A stretch of 64,000 nt of DNA, taken from contig NC_003030.1 of NCBI RefSeq assembly GCF_000008765.1, positions 1,584,001 through 1,648,000 of the forward strand, read 5' to 3'. This stretch comes from Clostridium acetobutylicum ATCC 824 (GTDB lineage: Bacteria; Bacillota; Clostridia; Clostridiales; Clostridiaceae). Of this stretch, positions 25,571-34,549 are shown in pieces (position 1 is the stretch's first letter; the number at the start of each line of letters is the position of its first letter). Under the pieces are notes generated by a model. It was not told the DNA's origin. It saw nothing but the letters and a program-made list of their open reading frames with translations, and made no database searches. Made by a program: the position numbers and the translations under genes.

Positions 25571-28500
25571 ATGAGATTAAAACAGATAGCTGTGTTATTG
25601 CTTAGCAGTATTGTTATTGTTACAGGTAATAATTGGGTAAAAGCAAACACATCAATATCAAGTACTTCAGCATATAGACGTGAGGCATATCGTCCACAAT
25701 ATCATTTTACACCAGATATTGGCTGGATGAATGATCCAAATGGAATGGTTTATTATCATGGAGTATACCATTTATTCTATCAATATAATCCATATGATAC
25801 AGTTTGGGGACCTATGCATTGGGGACATGCTGAAAGCAAGGACATGATAAATTGGAAACAGAAATCGATTGCTCTTGCACCGGATACAAATGGAGATATT
25901 TTTTCAGGTAGTGTAGTGGTAGACTGGAATAATAGCAGTGGACTGTTCAACAAAGTATCAGATCATACTGGTTTGGTTGCATTTTATACAACTAATTCAG
26001 CAGTAGCTAGTCAACAATATCAGAGTATGGCGTATAGTACAGATGATGGAAGTACCTGGACAAAATATAATGGCGGTAAGCCAATAATAGCTCAGCCAGA
26101 AAATACGCCTGATTTTAGGGACCCAAAGGTATCCTGGGATAATGAACATAACAAATGGGTTATGGTTCTTGCAGCAGGTAATCAAACACAATTTTATTCT
26201 TCTAACGATTTAAAAAATTGGACAAAAACAGGGGAGTTTGGAGCAGAAGGTCAAGCATCTCATGCTGGTGTTTGGGAATGCCCAGACTTATATCAAATGA
26301 CTGTTAGTGGGCAAAATATAAAGAAGTGGGTGCTGTCAATAAATTTGGGTTCATCTGTAAGCCCTGATTCACCGCCAGCTGGAGGATCAGGAATGATGTA
26401 TGTTGTTGGAGATTTTGATGGAAGTAAATTTATTGCGGATCCTAAATTTACAGTATCAAATAATATTGGAGCTAGTGATATTGTTAAAGGGTACTATCTA
26501 CTTCCTGGAGATACTATTAATGTTTATGATGCCAAGGAGGGTGGAAACTTGTTAGGATCTGCTACAGTAGAGGATAATCAATCTACGGCTACTGTAAATT
26601 TGACTAAAGATTTAGGGAATGGTAGTGGAAAGGTATGGGTGGCAATAGTAAGAAATAAAATAGAAAAAAATAGACAAGAGATTGATTATTCTTCTGAAGT
26701 TGCTTCAACAAGTACTGGAACAAGTGCTGTAGCACCTTCAGGTCAGGATATTATCAATCCTGACTTTGAAACAGGTGATTTAACAGGATGGACAGCAACA
26801 GGAAATGAATGGTCAAATAAGAATGTAGTAGATAATAAAACATGGGGAGGAGGATCTGGTAAGTATCACTGTTCTGGTTACAGGGACCCTGCAACTGGAG
26901 GTGCTGGAGATCCTGGAACAGGTACATTGGAGTCTACTGTATTTACTTTAGGTGGAAATGGAAGTATCAATTTCTTAGTTGCAGGTGGAGATCTTCCAAA
27001 ATCCGCGTATGTTACGTTGGAAGATGCTACTACCCGTAAGGAATTAACTCAATTTAATGCATCAGGTTTAAGCACAGCTACCGTTAGAAGGGTAAATTGG
27101 GATGCATCAGCATACCTTGGTAAAAAGCTTAGAATAAAGGTAGTAGATAATGCTACTGGTGCTTTTGGTCATATTGATGTAGATGATTTTCATGTATATA
27201 ATACAGTTCCATATAAACCACCTGTAAATCAATTGCCTTCATATCCAGTAAATTGGATTGATTATGGACCAGATTTTTATGCGGGAGTTACCTGGAATGA
27301 TACTACACAACAAACTAATGCAACAACTTCAGAATATGGGAAATATGTTCCAGATGGAAGGCGTATTCTGTTAGGTTGGATGAGTAACTGGGCATATGCA
27401 GATAGAACTCCTACAACTACTTGGAGAAGTGCTGATTCTATTCCAAGAGAAGAAAAATTAGTAGCCACAAATGATGGATATAAAATTACTCAGCAACCTA
27501 TAAAAGAGCTTTCAAGTATTCGAAAAAAGCCAACAAAAACTTTAACAAATACAACGATAACTAAAGGAAATACCATGTCTTTAGGGTCAGAAGGCATATA
27601 TGAAATTACATCAAAATTTAATATTAATTCAACTACCTCCAGTGAATTCGGGATAAATGTAAAAGTAGGAGGAAATCAGTATACAACTATTGGCTATGAT
27701 AAAGCAACGTCAATATTATTTTTAAACCGCCATAACTCTAGTAGTTTAAATTTTCTGGATTATATGCCAAATAAACAGGAAGCACCACTAAAACCGGATG
27801 CAAAAGGTAATATTAAGCTTCAAATTTTGGTGGATAAAGACTCTGTAGAAGTTTTCGGAAGCAATGATGATAATGCTTCAGTTACAATTACGGATCAAAT
27901 TTTTTCAGATAATTTAAACAATGGAATAAAACTATATAGCGTTGGTGGAAGTACTAAAGTAAATTCTCTAGCAATAACTCCTTTAAAATCAGCAGTATTT
28001 ACTCCTTATATAAATAATACTTTGCCATATAACCCTAAAAGTGTCCAAAAAACTCTTCCTACAAGTGATTTTGAGTCAGGGGTTGTTCCAGGCTTTTGGA
28101 AACAAGCCGAAGGTTATGATACAACATTTACTGTATCAAATTCTACTAGTTGGTGGGGTGGAACGTACAATCAAGACGGTAAAAGTTTCCTTACTACTTT
28201 TGGGGAAAATGGTGATACGGCTTCAGGCATATTGAAGTCTAATTACTTTAAACTTAGTGGAGATGGAAAAATTAGCTTCTTAATTGGTGGAGGAAATCAT
28301 CCTACATCAGAATATTTGGCTCTAGTAGACGGTGTTAATGGTAATAAATTATTTTCAGCAACAGGTGCAGATAGTGAGACATTAAGATCAGTGACTTGGG
28401 ACGCTTCAAAATATGTAGGAAAAGTTGTATATTTAGAAATTGCAGATGAAAGTCAAAGTGGTTGGGGTCATATAAATCTTGATGATATAAATGTACCTCA

Positions 28501-28999
28501 TTTTAATTGCAATATTAAAAAATATAGAACTACAGGAACTTGGGGAGAAATTGGACCATATGGTATGAAAGGCTCAAGTACCTCTGCTGTTTCTAATGGA
28601 ATATACATGGCTTCCCAAAATGCTAGAAACTTAAGCTATGAAGCTAAGGTAAGTAATGTAACCTCTCTTAGTAAAACTAAATCGGGGGAAGCAGGATTAG
28701 TATTTGGAGCTAGTAAAAATTTAGCAAATGCTTATGAGTTTAATATTGATACAAGTAAAGGAGTGGCTCGTTTATTTAATAAAAAGAATGGCAAAGATTT
28801 GGCACCTGAGGTTAAGGAAACATTAAGTAGCGATAAATCATACCAACTAAAAGTATTAATAAGTGGAACAAACGTTAAAGCTTATTTAGATGGTACAAAA
28901 ATATTTGATGTAAATATAACTTCTTATGCTGGTAGAAATGTAGGACTTGACGTATTAGATGGATCAGCAGATTTTCAAGATGTATCTTTCCAAAATTAG
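25571..28999 (+). CDS. Secreted GH32 fructanase (levanase/inulinase) with binding modules
   Basis: The 1142-residue enzyme has a signal peptide (residues 1-26, cleavage near VKA-NT). The GH32 catalytic triad is visible: nucleophile WMNDPNG (Asp55), transition-state stabiliser FRDPK (Asp184) and acid/base WECPD (Glu236). An insert at about 298-555 splits the catalytic propeller: a short beta module (GDTINVYDAKEGG) and a module of about 150 residues (NPDFETGDLTGW ... GHIDVDDFHVY). The propeller resumes at WIDYGPDFYAGVTWND. Then come the GH32 beta-sandwich, a second copy of the 150-residue module (SDFESGVVPGFW ... GHINLDDINV, about 848-1000) and a CBM66-like tail. It should release fructose from levan or inulin for the PTS upstream. 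There is no sortase or SLH anchor. Confidence 0.93.
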   Translation: MRLKQIAVLLLSSIVIVTGNNWVKANTSISSTSAYRREAYRPQYHFTPDIGWMNDPNGMVYYHGVYHLFYQYNPYDTVWGPMHWGHAESKDMINWKQKSIALAPDTNGDIFSGSVVVDWNNSSGLFNKVSDHTGLVAFYTTNSAVASQQYQSMAYSTDDGSTWTKYNGGKPIIAQPENTPDFRDPKVSWDNEHNKWVMVLAAGNQTQFYSSNDLKNWTKTGEFGAEGQASHAGVWECPDLYQMTVSGQNIKKWVLSINLGSSVSPDSPPAGGSGMMYVVGDFDGSKFIADPKFTVSNNIGASDIVKGYYLLPGDTINVYDAKEGGNLLGSATVEDNQSTATVNLTKDLGNGSGKVWVAIVRNKIEKNRQEIDYSSEVASTSTGTSAVAPSGQDIINPDFETGDLTGWTATGNEWSNKNVVDNKTWGGGSGKYHCSGYRDPATGGAGDPGTGTLESTVFTLGGNGSINFLVAGGDLPKSAYVTLEDATTRKELTQFNASGLSTATVRRVNWDASAYLGKKLRIKVVDNATGAFGHIDVDDFHVYNTVPYKPPVNQLPSYPVNWIDYGPDFYAGVTWNDTTQQTNATTSEYGKYVPDGRRILLGWMSNWAYADRTPTTTWRSADSIPREEKLVATNDGYKITQQPIKELSSIRKKPTKTLTNTTITKGNTMSLGSEGIYEITSKFNINSTTSSEFGINVKVGGNQYTTIGYDKATSILFLNRHNSSSLNFLDYMPNKQEAPLKPDAKGNIKLQILVDKDSVEVFGSNDDNASVTITDQIFSDNLNNGIKLYSVGGSTKVNSLAITPLKSAVFTPYINNTLPYNPKSVQKTLPTSDFESGVVPGFWKQAEGYDTTFTVSNSTSWWGGTYNQDGKSFLTTFGENGDTASGILKSNYFKLSGDGKISFLIGGGNHPTSEYLALVDGVNGNKLFSATGADSETLRSVTWDASKYVGKVVYLEIADESQSGWGHINLDDINVPHFNCNIKKYRTTGTWGEIGPYGMKGSSTSAVSNGIYMASQNARNLSYEAKVSNVTSLSKTKSGEAGLVFGASKNLANAYEFNIDTSKGVARLFNKKNGKDLAPEVKETLSSDKSYQLKVLISGTNVKAYLDGTKIFDVNITSYAGRNVGLDVLDGSADFQDVSFQN

Positions 29000-29011
29000 A
29001 GTAAAGATTAA

Positions 29012-29139
29012 TTTAGGAACTTATTTATCTGTAAAGTAGACCATCAATTTAGGTATAACTGCTACAAATGAGGATAATCAATTATGATGGTCTGAACAAA
29101 CAAAAAAAGAAAGTTCATTTATTAGAAAAGGTTCCTAAA
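29012..29139 (+). repeat. Nested inverted repeats downstream of the fructanase gene
   Basis: Outer arms TTTAGGAAC (29012-29020) and GTTCCTAAA (29131-29139) enclose inner arms AGACCATCA (29038-29046) and TGATGGTCT (29085-29093). All are perfect. No T run follows, so this may be a large 3' mRNA structure or a small mobile-repeat remnant. Confidence 0.45.
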
Positions 29140-29184
29140 CACTCTAAAACTATGCCTAATTATTTTAAAGCATTTTTTCATTAA

Positions 29185-29373
29185 ATGCAGCCTTTGCATA
29201 TGATTATGAAGCAAGAACAATTAGCAAAATTAGTAGGGGTAAGAAGAGAGACTATAGAGCATTTAGAAAATGAAAAATACAACCCATCATTAAAGTTAGC
29301 CATGGATATTGCGAAAGTATTTGGAAAATCAGTGGAAGAAGTATTTCAATTTGTGGATGATAATGAAATTTAG
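29185..29373 (+). pseudogene. Truncated Xre-family HTH regulator
   Basis: The frame contains [46 protein letters not shown], the helix-turn-helix of small Xre regulators. Family members usually begin with about ten more residues (KNRLEELR-type helix 1); here that part is replaced by unrelated sequence, and there is no ribosome binding site before the ATG. It is probably a decayed remnant, although a start at the internal ATG is possible. Confidence 0.6.
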
Positions 29374-29430
29374 TAAAGCATTTAAACAGATGATTTCTGA
29401 AATTAAACTTAGGAAAAAATCTAGTAGTTA

Positions 29431-29464
29431 AAAAGAAGCTCGTTTTAAATGAGCTTCTTTTAGT
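29431..29464 (+). terminator. Rho-independent terminator
   Basis: The 11-bp perfect stem AAAAGAAGCTC / GAGCTTCTTTT with a 9-nt loop continues into a T tract. Confidence 0.8.
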
Positions 29465-29583
29465 TTGGTCTGTATTTAGAGAAAAGGAGTATTTATGGCT
29501 TTATGCTTAATAAAATTATTTCAATAATAAAATATGACCCTTTCTAAGTATTGTAATGTAAGAACTAAAGTATTAAAATATAG

Positions 29584-29612
29584 TTAACTGGGTTATACAT
29601 TAACCAGGTTAA
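29584..29612 (+). promoter_or_regulatory. Tandem dyads, candidate MarR operator
   Basis: TTAACCAGGTTAA (29600-29612) is a perfect 6-1-6 palindrome, and TTAACTGGGTTAT (29584-29596) is a degenerate copy 16 bp upstream. They lie 27 bp before the UvrA-like gene, whose operon ends with a MarR-family gene, so autoregulation by that repressor is likely. Confidence 0.55.
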
Positions 29613-29638
29613 TTAAAATATTATTGAGGGGTGATTTT

Positions 29639-31906
29639 ATGTATAAGAAAAGTACTGAAGAATATATAAATGTAATTGGAGCTAGAGAAAGAAATTTAAA
29701 AAATGTGAACGTAAAAATTCCTAAAAGAAAGATAACTATTTTCACTGGAGTTTCGGGTTCAGGAAAATCGTCCTTGGTATTTGATACTATAGCGGCAGAG
29801 TCTCAAAGACAATTAAATGAAACTTACTCCAGCTTTATAAGACATCGATTGCCTCATTATGGAGAGCCCAAGGTAGATGCTATAGAAAATTTATCTGTAG
29901 CCATTATTATTGACCAAAAGAGAATTGGAGGAAATTCAAGGTCAACAGTTGGAACTATTACAGATATATATTCACTGTTAAGACTTCTATTTTCTCGTAT
30001 AGGAAACCCTTTTGTTGGTTATTCTGATGTTTTTTCATTTAACAATATTAAAGGGATGTGTACTAAGTGTGAGGGACTTGGAAAAGTTGATATGATAAGT
30101 ATTGATAAATTATTGGATAAAAATAAATCCCTTAATGAAGGAGCAATACTATTTCCTACTTTTGAACCAGGAGGATGGAGATTAAAAAGATATATTTATT
30201 CAGGCTTTTTTGACAATGATAAAAAGATAAAAGATTTTACAGAAGAAGAAATGGAGCTCCTTTTATATAAGTCAGATATTAAAGTTACTACCTCTGATCC
30301 TAATTGGCCTAAGACTTCACTTTATGAAGGTCTTATTCCTAGAATAGAAAGAAGTTTTTTGAAAAAGGAGGAAGGGGAAGCAATTAAATATAAAAAGCAA
30401 ATATCTAAAATTGTCAGTAGAGAAACATGTCCTATTTGTAAGGGAGCACGATTAAATAATGATGTTCTTAAGTGTAAAATAAATAACAAAAATATATGGG
30501 ATTGTTCTGAAATGCAAACTATAGATTTATTGAATTTCATTCGAGGTGTCTATGATCCTAAAGGGATAACTATAGTTAATGAAATTGTTAATCGTTTAGA
30601 GCAGTTAGTTTCTATTGGTTTAGGTTATTTAAGTTTAAGCAGAGAAACCTCAACGCTTTCTGGAGGAGAATCGCAAAGAATAAAAATGGTTCGCCAATTA
30701 TCCAGCAGCTTAACAGATCTTACTTATATTTTTGATGAACCGAGTGTTGGCTTACATCCTCATGATATAGATAAAATAAATATACTTTTAAAACTTTTAC
30801 GGGATAAAGGTAATACAGTATTAATTGTCGAGCATGATCCTGACATCATAAAAATTGCTGACCATGTTGTTGATATGGGACCAAAAGCAGGTGTAAATGG
30901 AGGAAAAATAATGTATGAGGGGACATTAGATGGTTTATTGCAGTCTAATACTCTTACAGGAAAGTACTTACATAAAGGGTCACAAGTTAAAGGAAAGGTT
31001 AGAGAACCTAAAGGATGGTTATCTTTAAAAGATGCAAACTTACATAATCTTAAAAATATTAGTGTTAATATCCCCATAGGTGTTATGACGGTTGTGACTG
31101 GAGTCGCGGGTTCAGGAAAAAGTACATTAATTAGTCAGGTACTTCCAAAGTTTTATCCAAATACGATTTTTATAAGTCAGAAACCAATACAAGCCTCAAA
31201 ACGATCTAATATTGCTACTTTTACAGGAATATTTAATGGAATAAGAGAATTGTTTTCTAAAGCTAACCATGTTAAAACTTCTTTATTCAGTTTTAATTCA
31301 GAAGGAGCTTGCCCGAATTGTAAGGGATTGGGAGTAACTTATACAGATTTAGCTTTTATGGATACTGTGATTACTACATGTGAAGTGTGTCAGGGACGCC
31401 GTTTTACAGATGAAATTCTAACATACAAATTTGGTGGCAAAAATATAAGTGAAGTTTTGAATATGACTGTTGAGGAAGCTTTAGATTTTTTTAATGAAAA
31501 AGAAATATGTGATATACTAAAAAGGTTAGTAGATGTTGGAATTACATATATTAAGCTTGGGCAATCTTTGAACACTCTATCTGGTGGTGAGCTCCAAAGG
31601 GTAAAGCTTGCATCAGAACTTGAAAGCCATGGAAATATATATGTTTTGGATGAACCTACAACAGGACTTCATATGTCGGATATATCGCAGCTTATAAAGG
31701 TTATCAATCGAATTATTGATAATGGCAGTACTGTAATTGTGATAGAGCACAATCTAGATGTTATAAGTCAAGCAGATTGGATTATTGATTTAGGACCTTT
31801 TGCTGGCCAAAATGGTGGTGAAATTATGTTTGAGGGAATCCCTTCAGATTTAATAAATAGTAAAAGGTCTATAACAGGAAAATATTTAAGTAAATATATA
31901 CAGTAA
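29639..31906 (+). CDS. UvrA-like ABC ATPase (drug-resistance class)
   Basis: The 755-residue soluble protein has two ABC cassettes in UvrA order: Walker A GVSGSGKSS near residue 40 and GVAGSGKST near 490, signatures LSGGESQRI and LSGGELQRV, and Zn-type CxxC motifs (CTKCEGLG; CPICKGAR; CPNCKGLG; CEVCQGRR). Housekeeping UvrA is about 940 residues, so this is the short class (like DrrC of Streptomyces) that often gives resistance to DNA-binding drugs. I chose ATG 29639 (GAGGGGTGATTTT upstream). The MarR gene starts 13 bp after the stop, and MarR-controlled drug resistance is the likely role. Confidence 0.87.
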   Translation: MYKKSTEEYINVIGARERNLKNVNVKIPKRKITIFTGVSGSGKSSLVFDTIAAESQRQLNETYSSFIRHRLPHYGEPKVDAIENLSVAIIIDQKRIGGNSRSTVGTITDIYSLLRLLFSRIGNPFVGYSDVFSFNNIKGMCTKCEGLGKVDMISIDKLLDKNKSLNEGAILFPTFEPGGWRLKRYIYSGFFDNDKKIKDFTEEEMELLLYKSDIKVTTSDPNWPKTSLYEGLIPRIERSFLKKEEGEAIKYKKQISKIVSRETCPICKGARLNNDVLKCKINNKNIWDCSEMQTIDLLNFIRGVYDPKGITIVNEIVNRLEQLVSIGLGYLSLSRETSTLSGGESQRIKMVRQLSSSLTDLTYIFDEPSVGLHPHDIDKINILLKLLRDKGNTVLIVEHDPDIIKIADHVVDMGPKAGVNGGKIMYEGTLDGLLQSNTLTGKYLHKGSQVKGKVREPKGWLSLKDANLHNLKNISVNIPIGVMTVVTGVAGSGKSTLISQVLPKFYPNTIFISQKPIQASKRSNIATFTGIFNGIRELFSKANHVKTSLFSFNSEGACPNCKGLGVTYTDLAFMDTVITTCEVCQGRRFTDEILTYKFGGKNISEVLNMTVEEALDFFNEKEICDILKRLVDVGITYIKLGQSLNTLSGGELQRVKLASELESHGNIYVLDEPTTGLHMSDISQLIKVINRIIDNGSTVIVIEHNLDVISQADWIIDLGPFAGQNGGEIMFEGIPSDLINSKRSITGKYLSKYIQ

Positions 31907-31919
31907 GGAGAAAATGCTT

Positions 31920-32339
31920 ATGCCTAAAAAAGAGCTAGAAGAATATTATGTTCCTTTTCAATGTATGATTATAAGTAATATTAATAGCTTTAATATTGAT
32001 GGAGTAACAACAGCACAATATAATACATTGGATATTTTAGATAAGCAGGGGTCTAAGACTACAAAAGAGCTAGCAGAAATTCGAGGTATTTCTCAAGCAG
32101 GAATATCTAAGTTAACAAAAAGGTTACTAGAAAAAGGGTATGTTACTCAAGAGCGTAGAAAAACTGATCGAAGAAACTATGACATTATAATTACTGAAAG
32201 TGGTAAGGATTTTTTAATTAGATCAGAAAAGTTTAGAAATAAAATAATGAACTTAATTGAAAATACTCTTACAGAAAGAGAATTGGATTGTTTTCTCAAA
32301 TTATGCAAAAAGATTACTGATTCCTATGAGGAAAAATAA
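31920..32339 (+). CDS. MarR-family transcriptional regulator
   Basis: The 139-residue winged-helix protein has KTTKELAEIRGISQAGISKLTKRLLEKGYVTQERRKTDRRNYDIIITESG (read in parts), the MarR DNA-binding segment and wing. AAGGAG lies 9 bp before ATG 31920; the ATG at 31914 is only 3 bp from that site and less likely. It is cotranscribed with the UvrA-like gene and probably represses it through the palindromes at 29584-29612, with release by a drug or metabolite. Confidence 0.88.
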   Translation: MPKKELEEYYVPFQCMIISNINSFNIDGVTTAQYNTLDILDKQGSKTTKELAEIRGISQAGISKLTKRLLEKGYVTQERRKTDRRNYDIIITESGKDFLIRSEKFRNKIMNLIENTLTERELDCFLKLCKKITDSYEEK

Positions 32340-32363
32340 ATCAACATGGTTTAAACAATGGTG

Positions 32364-32394
32364 TGGATTTATGTCTGATATAGACATAAATCCA
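32364..32394. terminator. Hairpin between convergent genes
   Basis: A perfect 12-bp stem TGGATTTATGTC / GACATAAATCCA with a 7-nt loop lies between the MarR gene and the convergent AhpD-like gene. T runs are weak on both sides. Confidence 0.55.
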
Positions 32395-32402
32395 TTAAAA
32401 TA

Positions 32403-32822
32403 TTAAATTATTGAGCAGGTCATTTGCAAATCAGTTAATGCTCCAAATTTTTGAGAGGCTGTTATAAAGCATATCAGAGCTAAAAGTTCAGAGATTTCAC
32501 TATCGCTAAATTCATTTCTTAGTTTATTAAAATATTCATCATTAACAAGTTGATTTTTTGAAATAATATCAGCTATTTCAGTGGCAATTAAAATTTTTGA
32601 ATCAGTTAGGTCTTTAGAAGGCTTACCTTTAGCCATACAATATTGACATCCGTTATTAAAAGCAAGGGTACGTCTCACCTCTTCCTTTAATTCAGAAGTA
32701 AATGTACTGCTATAAAAAAAACATTCCTCTAAAGAAGTCCATTTTTCCATTATGTCTTTATTGTGACCTAATAATTGTTGAAATGGTGTGTTTCCTTCAT
32801 TTGAAAAAGTTATTTTTGCCAT
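32403..32822 (-). CDS. Carboxymuconolactone decarboxylase/AhpD-family protein
   Basis: The 139-residue protein has the AhpD-type redox motif NNGCQYCMAKGK (CxxC around residues 59-62) in an all-helical fold, followed by DSKILIATEIADII. Family members act as peroxidase partners or as decarboxylases; the CxxC points to thiol redox chemistry. On the minus strand GGAGAGATAAC precedes ATG. The Lrp-type gene is divergent and may regulate it. Confidence 0.8.
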   Translation of the reverse strand: MAKITFSNEGNTPFQQLLGHNKDIMEKWTSLEECFFYSSTFTSELKEEVRRTLAFNNGCQYCMAKGKPSKDLTDSKILIATEIADIISKNQLVNDEYFNKLRNEFSDSEISELLALICFITASQKFGALTDLQMTCSII

Positions 32823-32960
32823 GTTATCTCTCCTCTATAAATATATTTTACTTACGACTAATATTATACAAATTATATTTTGAATATTGTATTTCACGTG
32901 AAATATAATATAATAGTAAATATAGCAATTGAAACAATAATTCAAGAAAGGTATTGACAA

Positions 32961-33410
32961 ATGAAATTAGACGAAATAGATATATTAATTTTAAGGGAAC
33001 TACAAAATGATAGTAGGTTATCTATAAGAGAATTATCTAAACATGTAAATCTTTCACCACCAGCTGTTACTGAAAGAGTGAGAAGGCTTGAAGATAATGA
33101 AATTATTGAAGGATACACAATAAAAATAAATAAGAAAAAACTTGGATTACCCATTGATTGTATAGTCAAGGTAACTATGAAGAATGGGCAGTATGAAAAA
33201 TTTAAGATATTTATCAAAGAATATAAAAGAAGTGAATGGTGTTATAGAATTGCAGGAGATGGATGTTTTTTAGTTAAACTATTAGTACAATCACTAAATG
33301 AAATAGAAGAATTTATAAATGATGTATCTTCTTATGCAGTAACAGAAACTATTATAGCGCTTTCGGAAGTAGCAATAAATAATGATATTAATAAGTTTTT
33401 AAAGGAGTAA
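32961..33410 (+). CDS. Lrp/AsnC-family transcriptional regulator
   Basis: The 149-residue protein has an N-terminal HTH (MKLDEIDILILRELQNDSRLSIRELSKHVNLSPPAVTERVRRLEDNEII, read in parts) and a RAM ligand domain (residues 65-145). These regulators respond to amino acids. The 138-bp gap to the divergent AhpD-like gene would contain its operator. A GNAT acetyltransferase gene follows after 3 bp, so the two form an operon. Confidence 0.9.
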   Translation: MKLDEIDILILRELQNDSRLSIRELSKHVNLSPPAVTERVRRLEDNEIIEGYTIKINKKKLGLPIDCIVKVTMKNGQYEKFKIFIKEYKRSEWCYRIAGDGCFLVKLLVQSLNEIEEFINDVSSYAVTETIIALSEVAINNDINKFLKE

Positions 33411-33413
33411 GAT

Positions 33414-33842
33414 ATGATTAAGGAATTAAAAGATTCTCAAATAAAAAGAATTATGGATATTTGGTTAGAGACTAATATTACTGCTCACAGCTTTATAGAT
33501 AAAGATTATTGGGTTAAGAATTATGATGTAGTAAAAAATCAATATATACCTATTTCTCAAACTTTCATTTGTGAAGAGGATGAACAAATAAAAGGGTTTA
33601 TAAGCGTTATTGATAATTCATTTATAGGAGCGTTATTTGTTTCAGAAGAGTATCAAAGGCAAGGAATAGGGAAAAAACTAATAGATTATTGTAAAAGTTT
33701 ATATTCAAGTTTAGAATTATGTGCCTATGTAGAAAACATAGCTGCAGTAAATTTTTATGAGCACTGTGGTTTTAGAGTATTAGGAAAGCAAATAAATGAT
33801 GATTCTGGTTTTGTTGAGTGCAGAATGAAATGGACAAAATAG
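33414..33842 (+). CDS. GNAT-family N-acetyltransferase
   Basis: The 142-residue protein carries the acetyl-CoA motif LFVSEEYQRQGIGKKLIDYCK (read as V-x-x-x-x-QRQGIGKKL) and the C-terminal YVENIAAVNFYEHCGFRVLGKQ segment typical of the PhnO/YjaB-like group. The acceptor is unknown. Its ribosome binding site AAAGGAG lies at the end of the Lrp gene, 3 bp away. Confidence 0.85.
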   Translation: MIKELKDSQIKRIMDIWLETNITAHSFIDKDYWVKNYDVVKNQYIPISQTFICEEDEQIKGFISVIDNSFIGALFVSEEYQRQGIGKKLIDYCKSLYSSLELCAYVENIAAVNFYEHCGFRVLGKQINDDSGFVECRMKWTK

Positions 33843-33888
33843 GATAATTATTAGGAGAAATAATGCTTCAAAAACATGGAGGATAAAG

Positions 33889-34257
33889 ATGTATGAATCA
33901 AGAGAAAATTATTTGGAAACAATTTTGATATTGCAAAGTGAAAATGGAAGTGTGAGATCTATTGACATAGCAAAAAAGCTTGATTTTAGTAAGCCAAGTG
34001 TGAGCCGTGCAGTGGCTATACTGAAGAATGATAAATATATTGATATAGACGAAAAAGGATATATTAAGTTAACAAGTAAGGGAGAGGAGAAAGCTAAAAG
34101 CATATATGAAAGACACAGGCTTTTAACTAAATTTTTTGTTGAAACTGCAAAGGTTGAAAAAGCTATAGCAGAAGAAGATGCATGTAGAATAGAACATATC
34201 ATAAGTGATGAAACTTTTCAAGGAATTAAAGAATTTTTAAAAGATGTTTCTAAATAG
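33889..34257 (+). CDS. Short DtxR/MntR-family metal-dependent regulator
   Basis: The 122-residue protein has the DtxR layout: winged helix (ESRENYLETILILQ; VRSIDIAKKLDFSKPSVSRAVAIL) and dimerisation helices (RHRLLTKFF; EDACRIEHIISDETFQGIKEFL). The metal site residues Glu and His in DACRIEHIIS are present. It lacks the C-terminal FeoA/SH3 domain, so it is of MntR size. GGAGGATAAAG precedes ATG. A dyad at 34439-34456 over the next promoter is a candidate operator. Confidence 0.85.
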   Translation: MYESRENYLETILILQSENGSVRSIDIAKKLDFSKPSVSRAVAILKNDKYIDIDEKGYIKLTSKGEEKAKSIYERHRLLTKFFVETAKVEKAIAEEDACRIEHIISDETFQGIKEFLKDVSK

Positions 34258-34312
34258 TATTTTTAGTACAAATAAAAAATTATTGATAATATATAGTGAT
34301 ATTGCTAAGAAC

Positions 34313-34367
34313 ATAGCTTCAAAACAGAATTACTTGTTTAATAGATTCTGTTTTGAAGCTATTTTTT
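34313..34367 (+). terminator. Strong terminator after the DtxR-like gene
   Basis: A perfect 18-bp stem ATAGCTTCAAAACAGAAT / ATTCTGTTTTGAAGCTAT with a 14-nt loop is followed by TTTTT. Confidence 0.92.
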
Positions 34368-34432
34368 ATTAGCCAAGTAAAAATATTGGAAGTTATTTCT
34401 GTGGTACTATAGAACATTTAATATATTTGATG

Positions 34433-34456
34433 TATAATAGTTAGCGTAGGCTAACT
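34433..34456 (+). promoter_or_regulatory. TATAAT with adjoining dyad, candidate metal-regulator operator
   Basis: TATAAT (34433-34438) is followed at once by AGTTAGC-GTAG-GCTAACT (34439-34456). The dyad resembles the TTAGG..CCTAA type of DtxR-family boxes and would block the start of transcription of the hydrolase gene. The -35 element is not clear. Confidence 0.5.
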
Positions 34457-34549
34457 TAAATATAAGAATAATATACTGCTTTTACTTTAAAAACCATAGT
34501 AGGTGGACAAATTTTTTATATGGACAATTGTGAAGGGAAGGTGATATTT

